A DNA stretch of 64,000 nt from positions 2,728,001 through 2,792,000 of the forward strand of contig OY725502.1 of the NCBI GenBank assembly GCA_963281255.1. The letters are read 5' to 3'. This document shows, one piece after another, positions 1 through 11,038 of the stretch. This stretch comes from Aphrocallistes beatrix (lineage: Eukaryota; Porifera; Hexactinellida; Sceptrulophora; Aphrocallistidae). Below the pieces are notes generated by a model, which saw only the letters and a program-made list of their open reading frames with translations, had not been told where the DNA came from and searched no databases. Positions within the stretch are counted from its first letter, which is position 1, and the number at the start of each line of letters is the position of its first letter. Position numbers and translations under genes: made by a program.

Positions 1-1800
1 GTATCTCCATCAAGAAATACTAGCACTATCCAAACCGTTTTTGAATCTCAATTCTAGATTTTGAGATACAGTGTCTCAAAGTCTGTTTTTTAAATTTTCC
101 GCTAGCACATCTTAATGGTAGAAATTTAGGCACTCAATGAATTGTTTAGGACATACCAAGGAATCAAACGCTTCCAAAATCGAATCATAGATAGTCTACC
201 ATATTTGCAACTTCATAGGACCAGAAGAAAGTTAAAATGACAAAAATTGTAAATTTTATCGGTGTCCGAAAAAAAAGGGCCAAAAAAGGGCGAAAAATGT
301 CTGTTTTTTGGGGAAATCATGAATAAAATCACCGAGTTAGAATATATCCAAAAAATGGTGGTCCTACGTTCATTGAGAAATAATTCTGTAAAGACGGCCA
401 ATTTTGAAATTTTAAAGTCCCGAGATATAGAGATTTTAAGTTTAGGTGTTAAGAAGAATGTAAAATGAGTTATTAATAATGAACATAAACATCCACAGAC
501 ATTTATTCGCATCCATACTGCTGATTTAGGTATATTAATGCCAAATATTTACCAAAAATAGCAAAAGTACCCTGAAAATCCACAAATTTCCATGAGGCCC
601 CTAACTCCGAATATTTTGAGATAATTGTAGATAATATTTCATATTCCTGGCACTGCGAAGTATAATCTATCAGTTTTGAATGAATAAAAAGCTTCCAAAA
701 AGTATATTAGGAAGTTAGAGCGAAAGTCTACGACTTTTAGTTTCGAAGTTAGGATTTTCGAAAAATGCTACGTCATCATATGACAAAAATCTAAAACTTA
801 ACATTCCATAGGGTGTAGTGCAATTATTATCGAAGAATCATATATGTACACTCGTAAAAAGTATATTAGGAAGTGAGAACTAAGAATTTGGACTTGTATT
901 TACAAAGATAGAGAGAGATATCTTTTTGGACCCTAAATGGGGGTTTTTGACCGAATCTGCGAGGTCCAAGGCCATAACTTTCAAAATAATTATCAAAAGT
1001 TCTCCAATTTTTCTGTACATATTATTAACGGCAATTGTATTCACTATTTAGCATAATAGCTAAATTTGGACACATATTTAATGATTAGATTCGCCATTTT
1101 CTAATAGATTCAAAGTTCTCTATAGAATTTGTATTACAATTAAATCAATGATAAGTCGAGAATTATTTATTTTTTGACAAAGGAATGTTCGAGGAACCTA
1201 TATATTTTCACATATATTCTTTTATTTAAGGATATAATATATTATATATCTACAATAGTTTTTAAGATATGACATCAGCCTCTTTCGGGACCTTAGAGGG
1301 ATATTATGGCCGAACTTTACCTATAATATGCGATATCTCAAGAACAAATGGTCGAATCCGAACAAATTTTTTTTTGAAACGATCAGAATTTTATTTCTGA
1401 CCCAGTGATCGCTAAATATCTGAGATCAAACTTGCGATTTCCCGAGGATTATATAAATGAACTCCCTTATAGAGCTATTTTGTTTGGATTTTATTTGCCC
1501 ATTCTTTTAAATCTTTGTGTTTTATAATCTCCAAAGGTGCTAATACAATGTTAAGGTTCATATCATTAAAAAAATATCAAATAAGTTAAAAACTAATTGG
1601 TAAATGAGTTAAAATCCTCTAATAATTTTTCAATTTTTATTAACGCTAAACTTTAGGGGGTTATTTCGCAAAAAATATAAAAAAATGCCGTCCAAATAGT
1701 GCTATCAGATGGTAGACCGATCAGTATTCCAATGAAATTAGCAATAAATCATTTTGCAGTTTTTTTTTACGCCAGGCAAGATTTTTCGATGGCGGTATCC
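1..1800 (+). mobile_element. TTAA-flanked non-coding element, family B copy B1 (5' end outside window)
   Basis: This stretch aligns by eye along its length with the complete copy at 49737-51670 and with the copy starting at 44830. It ends in the family terminus GGCGGTATCC, followed by TTAA at 1801-1804. No ORF of useful length exists, so it is non-autonomous. About 130 bp of its left end lies before the window. It sits inside a second copy of the same family in the opposite orientation (1805-3204): the sister copy near 47370 has a TTAA at the equivalent position, so B1 appears to have inserted into that TTAA. The TTAA target suggests piggyBac-type mobilisation, but no transposase is seen and the superfamily is an inference. 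Confidence 0.7.
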
Positions 1801-1804
1801 TTAA

Positions 1805-3204
1805 ATGAAAGGATATATATGATAATATATAGGTTCCTCAAACATCTCTTTGTCAAAAAATAAATATTTCTTGACTTATCATTGATTTTATTGTAATACA
1901 AATTCTATGGAGGACTTTGACTATGTTAGAAAATGGCGAATCTAGTCATAGAATATGTGCCCAAATGTAGCTATTAAACTAAAAATTCAATGCAATTGTT
2001 ACTGAAAATGGATACTGAAAAATTGGTTCACTTTTCATGATTATTTTAGAAGTTCTGGCCTTTTACGTCCCAGATTCGGTCCAAACCCCCCGTTTATGGT
2101 CCAAAAACTGATTTCTCCCTATCTCTGGAAATATATACCCAAATTCTTAGCTCTCAATTCCTAATATACTTTTCAAGGTATATATCTGATTCTTTAATAA
2201 TAAGTGTACTACATCGAATGGAATGCTAAGTTTTTTTTTTGTTTTTTTTTTGTGTTTTTTTTTTTTTGAATTTTTATTAGATGATGACGTAGCATTTTTC
2301 GAAAATCCTAACTTGAAAACTAAAAGTCGTAGACTCTCGCTCTAACTTACTAATATACTTTTTAGAAGTTCTTTATTCATTCTAAACCGATGAATTATAC
2401 TTTGTAGTGCTAGGAGTATGAATTATATTTCCCAATTGGTTCAAAATATTCGGGGTTAGAGGCCTCAAGGTAATTTGTGAAGTTTCAGTATATTTTTGCT
2501 ATTTTCCTCAAAATCGGTTGGAATATATCTAATTCATCAGTATAAATGCGATTAAATGCCCATGGATGCTTTTATTCATCGTTAATAGTTCATTTTACAT
2601 CGTTCTTAACATTAAAACTTCAAATCCCTATTCTCGGGACTTTAAAATTCCAAAATTGACCGTCTTTCAAAAATTTTAACTCAAAATTGCTTTGAGATAG
2701 AGGTTTAATAGAGTAAAATTTCAAGAGTTTTTCTATATCATTAGGCGATTAACGTAGGACTGCTCGATTTTCGATATCTTATAAATTTGTGATTTTATTG
2801 CTGATTTCCAAAGAAAATCGGTCTTTTTTCGCCGTTTTTTCGCAAATTTTTTTCAAACCCCTATACAATTAACAATTTTGGTTATTTTAACTTTCTTTTG
2901 GTCCTATGCGATAGCGAATTTGATAGACTATATATGAATAAATTTTCGAAGCATTTGATCCAAACATGTGTTTCAAAAAATTCACAGAGTGGAGGAAGGC
3001 TTACCATTAAGATGTGCTAGGGAAAAACGAAAAAAAAGCGACTTTGAGATGCTGTAACTCAAAAACTAGAAATGCGAACCAAAAACTGTTTGGTATGTCT
3101 CAATATTTTTAATTGCACTACCTGTCCACGCTTAACATTTTATATATCTCTCTTCTTGATATATGCTGTAAGCCAAACCTAAGGATTTTTCACGAGCGGT
3201 ATCC
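1805..3204 (-). mobile_element. TTAA-flanked non-coding element, family B copy B2, split by B1
   Basis: This is the reverse complement of the 5' three quarters of the family B element. It reads backwards from the internal ATGAAAGG junction to the terminal GGATACCGC, which is followed outward by TTAA at 3205-3208. The remaining part of this copy should lie left of the window, on the far side of B1. There is no coding capacity. B1 and B2 together form an inverted repeat of about 1.2-1.3 kb per arm that could form a long hairpin. Confidence 0.65.
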
Positions 3205-3382
3205 TTAAGGTACTTTGTTTATTGCTTAAAAAGTTAAAGTTTTATCGTGAATAAATTCAGGCATTTGCTATCTTGATTCTACAAATGAGGTGAAAGAGGT
3301 GATCATTTTGAATCGATTCCCGTCAACAGAATTATGTAAGCTTGAAAACGCGCTGAGTTAGACTGACACAAATATTTTTCAG

Positions 3383-3522
3383 AAAGGCCATTACAAGTCG
3401 TTGCCCCATGTGACGATTTCTGTACTCTGTTCCTCAAAAACCCCAAAGGGTTGCATTTGGAGCTTCTAGGAGGTGAACAGGGAAGTTCAACAAGTGCTTT
3501 ATCCAAACCAAGTCTTGTATGA
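3383..3522 (+). CDS. Possible terminal exon of an unidentified upstream gene
   Basis: A pyrimidine-rich acceptor (ATATTTTTCAG, ending at 3382) precedes a 46-codon open frame that starts at AGG (3385) and ends at TGA (3520-3522). The peptide includes RPLQVVAPCDDFCTLFLKNP and KGLHLELLGG, and it has coding-like composition richer in G+C than its flanks. I do not recognise the family. The longer frame on the opposite strand (3303-3548) overlaps it and could instead be the real one, but it lacks splice context. If real, this exon ends 380 bp before the INPP5F start in the same orientation. No AATAAA is obvious close downstream. Confidence 0.3.
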
Positions 3523-3901
3523 TATTCAAAATCAACATAATTGGCCAATATTTATCTGTTTTCAATGCTTTTATTACTTTTTTTCTATTTGAGATATCAT
3601 AACAACCTGAATGGAATATTATTCAACTTGTGTAACTTTATTTTGATTTGAAATAACTCAAAATTTTTGATGTTTGTATGATTATTTCATTTTTTATTAT
3701 TTCCTTGAATTAGTTTATCTTATGGCTCCTTTAAACAATATCTATTTATCACCTTTTTTATTTCAATTTATAATTGTTCATGAATTTTTCCCAATTTATC
3801 TGTGAAGTTTTGATTGTTGATTCGGATTTATTACACTTCATTAGTTTAATTTTGAATATCTAAATATTACTTCTTTTTTATTACTAATCACTTATCCAAT
3901 A
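3523..3901 (+). promoter_or_regulatory. Upstream region / 5' UTR of the INPP5F gene
   Basis: This is 379 bp of T-rich sequence without repeats, lying between the possible upstream exon and the INPP5F start codon. It must hold the 5' UTR and perhaps the core promoter, unless further 5' exons lie upstream. I see no TATA box or initiator that I would place with confidence. The bases before the ATG (CCAATA) are an acceptable but not optimal initiation context. Confidence 0.3.
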
Positions 3902-4784
3902 ATGGATCTGCTTTTGACTCCAGATAATTACATTATAAAACAAGGAAATTTCACTTTATGGTGCGATAGATGTTCTGGTTGTGGAAAAATGGTTCCAAGA
4001 GATAATTTTAACCTTCTAGAACTGCAAGGAAAATTTGCGTGTATTGGTATTATATATGGCTGTATTGGGAAGATAAAATTTTTTCTGGATGGAGATTGGT
4101 ATCTAATAGTAATTACTAAGCATACCCCATTATCGAGATTACCACATCATGGAATAGTTTATAGAATTGATAAAATCGCTCTACTCCCGTTGACTCCTAA
4201 AATTTCGTATGAATCCCTTGACTTAGAAACACCACAAAATGTCAAACGTTCTGATGTCCATGCTTTTATTAAAGAATTTATTCAGGAAGATACAGCAACT
4301 CGAGTGACTTCAAAAGTTTCTCCCATTTTGCATTCTAAATTCGAATCAAATTCTGATCGCGAACAATCTAAGTATACGCGTAAGGAATTATATAGACGTG
4401 AAAGGATTGAAAGTCGGCTATTAGATGCCCTTTTACGAATGTTCAATGAATCAAACAATTTTTTCTATTCCGATACCAAGGATCTTACGAATTCACTTCA
4501 GAGAAAACAACTGCATAATTCCAATTTTGGCGAAGATCAAAATTTGTTGGATAAGTATGATGACAGATTTTTTTGGAATAAATATTTACTTGGTGATTTA
4601 TTTGGTTATCCAGAGAAATTATATTCTCCTTGGATTCTTGCTCTGATTCAGGGATTTTATGAGAGTATTACATGCTTTCTTGACATTGAATCCATCCCTA
4701 GCTTTTTAACTAAGAATAATAGCGGGGCTTATTTTTCAACAAAAATAGATATTGACAAACATCAGTTGAAATTATCAGATTCAG
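3902..4784 (+). CDS. INPP5F: INPP5F (Sac2) phosphoinositide phosphatase, first coding exon
   Basis: This exon encodes the N-terminal part of the Sac domain of inositol polyphosphate-5-phosphatase F, in animals an endosomal phosphatidylinositol-4-phosphate 4-phosphatase. Family-specific blocks are visible: an N-terminal YIIKQGNFTLWCDRC stretch, GCIGKI near residue 58, RRERIESRLLDALLRMF, a DLTNSLQR block, and DDRFFWNKYLLGDL followed by PWILALIQGF. The start ATG aligns with the family's usual N-terminus. The open frame runs on to 4816, but a strong donor CAG|GTAAAT sits at 4784/4785. Ending there leaves 294 codons plus one base, which matches the phase of the acceptor at 29328. Homology fades after IQGF (about residue 250), as expected for the variable linker. 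The donor lies 42 bp before a Helitron-like insertion. Confidence 0.93.
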
Positions 4785-4826
4785 GTAAATCACTGTTTTT
4801 AGCTTATTCTTTGTAATTTAGTACTA

Positions 4827-5313
4827 ACAAGCGCGCTTCGCTTGCTTGCGCTGCGCTGCAGGCGGACATTGTGTCCGCCAGAGGCGCCCTTTGGGCGCTT
4901 GGGGTCACATTGATTAATTATATAGGAAATGATATCTCTAAATACGCCTGTTCTACTGTTATAATCGATATCGCACGAAAAATCACCAAATTTATCAATT
5001 ATCAAAACTTTGATGAGTAATGATGACGTCATAACAAAGTGATGAGTCATCATTTTTTGATGATAGTTGTATCATATGTGAGGTATGTTTGTATACAGAT
5101 TCTTTTAAAATTTCAGCCTTCTATCCCCTAAAATGGCTGAGTCATGCTCGAATAACCGTATTGCTTAACTTTTAAAAATGTGACAATGACGTCATGATTC
5201 TATGATGAGTCGACATTTTGTTCTGAGCTCAGAACTTAGTGGAGCCATAGCCAAAAGACTCCCACATGCCAAAAATAAGCTTTCTGCCCCCGGCAGTTTC
5301 TTAAATAATCCAT
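4827..5313 (-). mobile_element. Helitron-like element copy H1
   Basis: This antisense copy of the ~550 bp family is described in full at 47389-47938. It begins with the GC-rich hairpin terminus ACAAGCGCGCTTCG and runs to the CAGTTTCTT block, but it lacks the TA tract and the TCCTTACT end. It carries TGACGTCA at 5024-5031 and 5187-5194 and TGAGTCA at 5043-5049. It lies 42 bp inside the intron donor. Confidence 0.85.
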
Positions 5314-5564
5314 TTTCCTTTTAGGATTATATAATGTTTACTTTCTTTAATTAAGATAGAGTCGTCTTTGATGACTAGTTTTATGCAAATATCTTTTACT
5401 GGTTTCTTCTCTGCAAGGGTTTCTTGATAACAATCCTGGAAACCCTGTTCAAGATCTTAGGTCTCACTGAACGATGTTTAAACTCCATCTTCAGAAATAT
5501 AAAGAATCCATCAACTGCTTAATCATCTTTTACAACCATTCCAAATACTTTAATTAATTTCATT

Positions 5565-6322
5565 ACTTAGGTCATTTCATTAGTACTGAGCCGTTATCTG
5601 TATTCAGAAGATAGTGGAATTATCCTATTTTAGATTGTCCATTGTATAGCTCAGGGGATCAGCTTTCGATTTGCATACAGAATTACTGTGATAGGACAAT
5701 TATTGTGGTTCCTACATCCGATTTAAATACATCAGTTTAGGATACTGCCTTCGAACGTGATTTTTGAGTTCCCTAAGGCTGTATTTCATTTCTGAGCAAA
5801 TTTGGATTAAAACTGATCCTTCCATTAAATTGTACATATAAAAAAAACAAAAATATTGATTTATTTGTAGCATTATGGTTTTAGGCTGGGGAATAAATTG
5901 TTTATGAAATGGTATACTACACTTTTGTCCCATTTAGGGTGAGAAAATTGGGAAAAATCCACGTAAAGTTGCATAATTACTTTTTATCACAGGTTATTGT
6001 ACTGAACACCTTCCGTTTACTTCATCACACATATGTTCTTAATTATTTGACCTTGTAATGATCTTATTTCATGAATTCAAAAAAATATCACCAAGTTCAT
6101 TTTTAATCCATTTTCAATGGGGAGATTCCAATTTTTCAACAGTCACCTAAACCATGTATATAAATCGAATGTACCAATCACCATAATTGTTCTATCACAA
6201 CAATCCTATATGCAAATCGAAAGCTGATCCCCTGAGCTATACAATGGACAAACCGAAAATAGTATATTTTCACTAACTTCTGAATACAGATCACGACTCA
6301 GTACTTATGAAATGATCTAAGT
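5565..6322. mobile_element. Fold-back MITE with ~145 bp terminal inverted repeats
   Basis: The arms 5565-5712 and 6179-6322 are inverted copies of each other (for example AGCTCAGGGGATCAGC against GCTGATCCCCTGAGCT), flanked by TA on both sides. The 466 bp centre has no coding sequence. About 190 bp of it (5938-6125) resembles 51675-51870. The 250 bp on either side (5314-5564 and 6323-6596) show nothing beyond a short Tc1-end-like GAATACTTTTG at 6569. Confidence 0.75.
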
Positions 6323-6699
6323 ATCACATTCAGCCAAGACCTTCTTTGCCTTCCTTACATATGTACTTATATTTTGACGGATATTAAAATTGATAATAAT
6401 GTAATCTAAAAATGTCGTTAACGGTGCGCTACAGCTTGAGACAAGTTGGGCATCAAGTTTATATGAGAACCTTACACAGCTTAGCAATGGAGTAATTGAA
6501 AGTGAAGTCTTTTCTCCTATTCTATCATCATATTTAGTACTATTTATACGGATGCTTCCGTGGCGGTAGAATACTTTTGCACGGGTACTTTATATATACA
6601 AGCGCGCTTCTCTTGCTTGGGCTGCGCGGTTGGCGGACACTTCGTGGGCGCCTGGGGTCACATCAATTAATTAAAAGGGAGATAACCAGGGATGGTGGA

Positions 6700-6870
6700 A
6701 ATGCTGTTAACAGCCACTTTGGCTGTTTGCTGTTAACAGCTACAATTTCCAAACAATTAACAGTCTAGCTCTGCTGTTATTTGAGCTTTTAAAGCAATTT
6801 TTTTTTGCTGTTAACAGCCCAATTTGAGCTGTTAACAGCCAATTCGGGATGTTAACAGCCTTGCCTTTAA
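6700..6870. repeat. Cluster of GCTGTTAACAGC palindromes in the hAT subterminal region
   Basis: The 12-bp perfect palindrome GCTGTTAACAGC or a one-base variant occurs about six times in 170 bp, and at least once more near the other terminus (9002-9013). hAT transposases bind short repeated subterminal motifs, so these are probable transposase-binding sites. That is an inference from position and repetition. Confidence 0.7.
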
Positions 6871-7003
6871 TCGGAGATCTAACAACCGATTTATTAGCAA
6901 CCGCATTAGAATAGGAGTGGTTAGCTTTTACTGCCCTAATATCACAATGATATAATATACTAAGTTCACTAAAATGTGATAATAATGAATATAATATTGA
7001 ATA

Positions 7004-8682
7004 TTAGTCACTTTCGATATCAAGATCTTCATCTACTAGACCATCATTATCAGGAATAGTACCAGTATCCTCATATTCGAAATCCGATATTAGGTCAGGA
7101 TCTGTAAATTCATCTGGTTCAATATCTAAACATGTCTCCGCAACTTGGGACGAAAGCTTCAGGATCCTTTTAAAATTGTAGCAGACGAAGAGCGAATCTT
7201 CTAATCGGCTTGCGGAAAGCTGACTTCTAAGCCGTGTGTGTATAAGTCTATGACGTGAAAACGCTCTCTCTCTCAACAGCTGCCTCTGAAACTACGACTT
7301 GTGTCAAAAGTTCTGCACATGTTTCTAAGATTGGGCACGTTCCCTTATTAATAAAAATCCCAAGGTTCCGGCACTGTTTGAAACGTTTTACTCGGAATCG
7401 AGTTCATCTTTCATGCTAGGTTTGATACGGTTAAGACACCAATCCTCGAATACAGTGACCTCATCCTGAGTTGGCACACTGAATAGTGTCATTTCTTCTT
7501 CGTCGGTACATTCTAAAATAAGATTTTTAGCAGACTTGATAGCGTATCCATAGGTTGATTCCAGAAACTTTCCCCATCGATCTTTCCAAATTTTGAGCAG
7601 GATATTTCTTGTATGAACGGGAAAAGTTACGTCTTGCTTCCATGATGTTCTAATCCCAAGAAACCCGCGGAAGACATCAGTTATAGTCGCTTTGTCTTTC
7701 TGAAGTACCAGTTGCTGCTCAACTAAAGGTTTAAACATCTTTGTCAACTGTTCCCACCTAGTACGACAATGGTCACTTCCTAAATTCTTGGCAAGTGCAT
7801 TCTGAATTGCGACAAAACGTGAATTCCATCTCGTCACAACATACCGACCAATTTCTCCAGCTTCAATAAACTCTTCTACATCTTTAAGGGATTGTTTCGC
7901 CAGATTAATACGACGAAAAACACATCTCCCTGCATTAAATTGATAATGTGCGCAATGCATCGTCGTACTTGGAGAATTCCTCTTTTCTCATATGTAATGG
8001 TTTTCAGTGCCAGCTGGACACTTCAGACATTATCTGCGACTAACGAGATAACAATACCTCCAAATGTTTGAATTTCGTTTATAACAGACTCCAAGAGTAT
8101 TTTGATCGCCTGATTATCCATTTTCATCATCACCTCACTTCTCCAAAAGTAAACCTTGGAACTTTCGTGAACCATCAAACAAAAATGGTGATTGTGAGAT
8201 ACGTTATTGGTCCACCCGTCAACAGAAATTGATAGAAACTTACATTTTAATTGGGTACCAATCTGGTTTCGCCACTCGTTAGCTAGATCCGATATACGTT
8301 GGGCAATAAGATGCCTATCCTTAACTTGATGAGGATATGCCCACGTAAATATAGGGTCTTCAACAATATTGAATGGGAGAACATGCCTACTGGCCACAGC
8401 TGCGATAGCCTGTCTATCAATGAATGGAATGCCCATGGGAAAGACTGCTATATCACTCTTTATTGCCCAACGATCCAATTTTGGAACCTTGCTTTGACTT
8501 TGATTATTTACATCGTAAATAATCCTATAGACATCGTAGTGTTTATTGATTAAATGGTTCCTTAGGGTCGAATGATTCGCTTTGCTAGAGGTGAACTTCA
8601 TCGTTTGAGTACACAATTTACATTGGATTGTGTCGTTGAGACGCTTGTAAATATCGTAGATATTCTTGTAGTTTTCAGCCAT
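7004..8682 (-). pseudogene. hAT transposase, broken into three frames
   Basis: Reading on the - strand, 8682-8023 (219 aa) begins with a BED-type zinc finger: C..C near KLCTQTMKF, then H...H near LRNHLINKH. It continues into the RNase-H-like region, with LKCKFLSISVDGWTNN holding the first catalytic Asp. The frame 7960-7388 (190 aa) carries the middle region. The frame 7276-7004 (90 aa) holds the C-terminal dimerisation segment (SRLEDSLFVCYN) and an acidic tail. Frameshifts and stops separate the three pieces, so it is inactive as it stands. A complete family member would be about 600 residues. It occupies most of the hAT 6687-9032. Confidence 0.85.
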
Positions 8683-9972
8683 TGCACAAACAATAAATAT
8701 TTTTAGAAGCTAATTAAGGGAGAAGTTGATGAATAATGAAATAACGATAATAAAGTCAATAAAAATTTAAAACAAGAGTCCATCTATAAATGTCAAAAGG
8801 GACATGCAATATTTAGTGGGATAGACAAAACAAATTGAATCATAAAAATAAAAAACCCAATATCAAATAGTAAATATTTAAACAACAGTCAAGGTTAAGC
8901 TATATGGTTCTATAATAATACGTATCTATATTTTTGAATAATTTATCTCAATATTAGATTATAAAAATATATAGACATATATAAATTAAAATTTAGCGAT
9001 AGCTGTTAACAGCTTAGCTGTTTCCATCCCTGGAGATAACAACTCTAAATACGTACGTCCTACTGTTAAAATTGATGTTGCACAAAAAATCACAAAATGT
9101 TTCAATTTTTTAAATTTTGATGCATAATGATGACTCATAACAGAGTGATGAGTCAACATTTTTTTATAATAGTTGCATCATATGTGAGGTATATTAATAT
9201 ACACATTCTATTAATATTTCAGCATTCTATCAGCTAAAATGGCTGATTTATGGTCAAAAACTGAAATTTCTAATTATAAAAAAAGGTGACAATTACGTCA
9301 TTATTCCATGATGAGTCGACATTTTCGTTTGAGTTCAGAACTTAGTGAGAACCATAGCCAAAAGAATCTCACACGCCAAAAATCAGCTTTCTGCGGCTTG
9401 CAGTTTCTTCAATCAATTCGTTTTATATATATATATATATATACACTTCCTGAACAAAAGTATTCATACATCCCATAATTCCCTATACAAATAGTTATAA
9501 TACTGATTTATTTAGCGTTCAAGAATATTTAATTTGTGAGAGATACACTTAATTTGACTTCAAATACAAATTCTCCATATTCAATTACCCACTTTATAAT
9601 TTTTCAACTTAATTACTCTTCTTCAAGATTAAATATTTTCAGCATTTGCTTTCCTATGCCACATGTCGCGAATGATCACCATTGTATATGATGGCATTGG
9701 TGGTACAGTCTGTCACGTAATTATTTACAATTTTGATTAATTTCTTAAAGAACCGTAATTTGAATACGATAATTCTGTATTACTTTACTAATGGTTTATT
9801 AATCAATTTAGCTATAATGAGACATAAAATCGAAGTTCTTTTGTTTCTTAAGCACTATATTTTTTAATTTTAGCCCTATCCCTCCAAAAAACATAATTTT
9901 TTAATACTTTTTTAGTATTCTAGTTATATTTCATAGCATATTTTCCTTTGAAACAAATCCTAGACTCATAAA

Positions 9973-11038
9973 ATGCAGGCAAAACGAAGAAAGCAGGTTG
10001 CTGTTCTTATATCTACCACAGATTTATCAATTAAAGACATTGCGACCAAATATGATGTTTCACTGAAAATGGCCTATAATGTAAAATCAAGGGTTAAATC
10101 GGGGGAAACTCTTGATCATCAACCTGGTGCTGGTCCCAAGTCAAAGTTGACCTCAAAGGATAGGATTTCTTTGGCGTTAACAATGAAGCACCATCCGAGG
10201 ATCAGTGGCGTGGCTATGGGAGGGCCTGGGGGGGCCTAGGCCCCCCCCAAATTTTTACAATTTACTAATTTAACCTACTACACTTTTTCAAATGGGCATA
10301 TATGTAGCGTCTTGATCTTGAGGCCCCCCCAAATTTTTTCACCTGGCCACGCCACTGCCGAGGATATCATTACGGATGATGAGTCACAATTTCAAGATGA
10401 AAAGAGGCGTAAATGTGTCCCATGAAGCTGTAAGAAGAACACTCACCAAAATGGGATATTCTAAAAAGACCGCTGTAAGGGTACCGAACATTACAGAAGC
10501 TCATGAGAAAGCTAGACTTGCTTGGGCTTACAAATACCGTAACATACATTGGTGCAGAGTTTTCATTACCGATGAATATTTGGCTGCATGGAGGCAATTA
10601 CAGCTATGGACAAAAGGAACTCAAAGACCAATCTTAAACTTACCAAGACACACTCCGAAAATTCACATATGGGGCGGGATTTCAGAACGTGGAGCGACGC
10701 CAGTTCACATTTTCGAACAAAATTTTAATTCCGAAGCTTATTGCAATGTTCTTAATGAGGTTTTGATAGAAAGCGCGGATGTACTCTACCCTGACGGTTG
10801 GAAACTTCAAGAGGACAACTCTTCCATCCATAAATCTAAGTTTTCAACCGCCTACAAGAAGTTTTGTGATATATCCTGCATAGATTGGCCTGCAAACAGC
10901 CCCGATTTGAATCCTATAGAAAACCTATGGGGTGTACTTAAACATAGGATTCAAGTTAGGGCTCCAAAAACGATACAAGATGTCGAAAGATTTGACAAAG
11001 TTGAGTGGGAGTCCTTCGAATCCAAATTTTATTTATAA
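9973..11038 (+). pseudogene. Tc1 DD34E transposase, interrupted by a hAT MITE
   Basis: The N-terminal 9973-10202 encodes a helix-turn-helix DNA-binding region (IKDIATKYDVSLKMAYNVKS) and a GAGPKSKLTSKDR hook-like segment. The 155 bp MITE plus its 8-bp duplication then breaks the frame. The rest, 10376-11038, has the catalytic residues of a cut-and-paste DDE enzyme: FITDE, QEDNSSIHKS and WPANSPDLNPIENLW, with 34 residues between the second Asp and the Glu. Removing the MITE and one target copy (163 bp) puts both halves in the same frame, so the gene was probably intact when the MITE landed. About 325 aa in all is the normal Tc1 size. Confidence 0.9.
10203..10357. mobile_element. hAT MITE inside the Tc1 transposase gene
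   Basis: The element is 155 bp with TIRs CAGTGGCGTGGC...GCCACGCCACTG, flanked by the perfect 8-bp duplication CCGAGGAT (10195-10202 and 10358-10365). Runs of G and C (GGCCTAGGCCCCCCCC) lie inside both ends. It is non-coding. It is the youngest layer of a four-level nest: host intron, Helitron-like copy, Tc1, hAT MITE. Confidence 0.95.

Larger units (their letters stand above)
6687..9032 (-). mobile_element. hAT DNA transposon with 8-bp target duplication
   Basis: The element is 2,346 bp long with TIRs CAGGGATGG...CCATCCCTG, flanked by the perfect 8-bp duplication GAGATAAC (6679-6686 and 9033-9040), diagnostic of hAT transposition. It interrupts Helitron-like copy H2. A transposase relic lies on the - strand (7004-8682). 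The palindrome GCTGTTAACAGC and close variants recur in the subterminal regions (6700-6870 and 9002-9014). Confidence 0.93.
6597..9440 (-). mobile_element. Helitron-like element copy H2, split by a hAT transposon
   Basis: The GC-rich end is at 6597-6660. The body stops at GAGATAAC (6679-6686), where the hAT 6687-9032 is inserted, and resumes at the duplicated GAGATAAC (9033-9040). It runs through its CRE-like sites to CAATCAATTCGTT and a TA tract at 9424-9443. That TA tract in turn received the Tc1 at 9444. The TCCTTACT terminus is missing and the next copy follows the Tc1 directly. Confidence 0.85.

Noticed and set aside
4827..5313. SINE identity for the dominant repeat
   Set aside because: No A/B-box promoter or poly(A)/tandem tail, and the empty site shows no target duplication and an A|T insertion, unlike a SINE.
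7004..7276. Independent small acidic protein gene
   Set aside because: It contains the hAT dimerisation block and lies in order with the other transposase pieces, so it is the C-terminus of the broken transposase.
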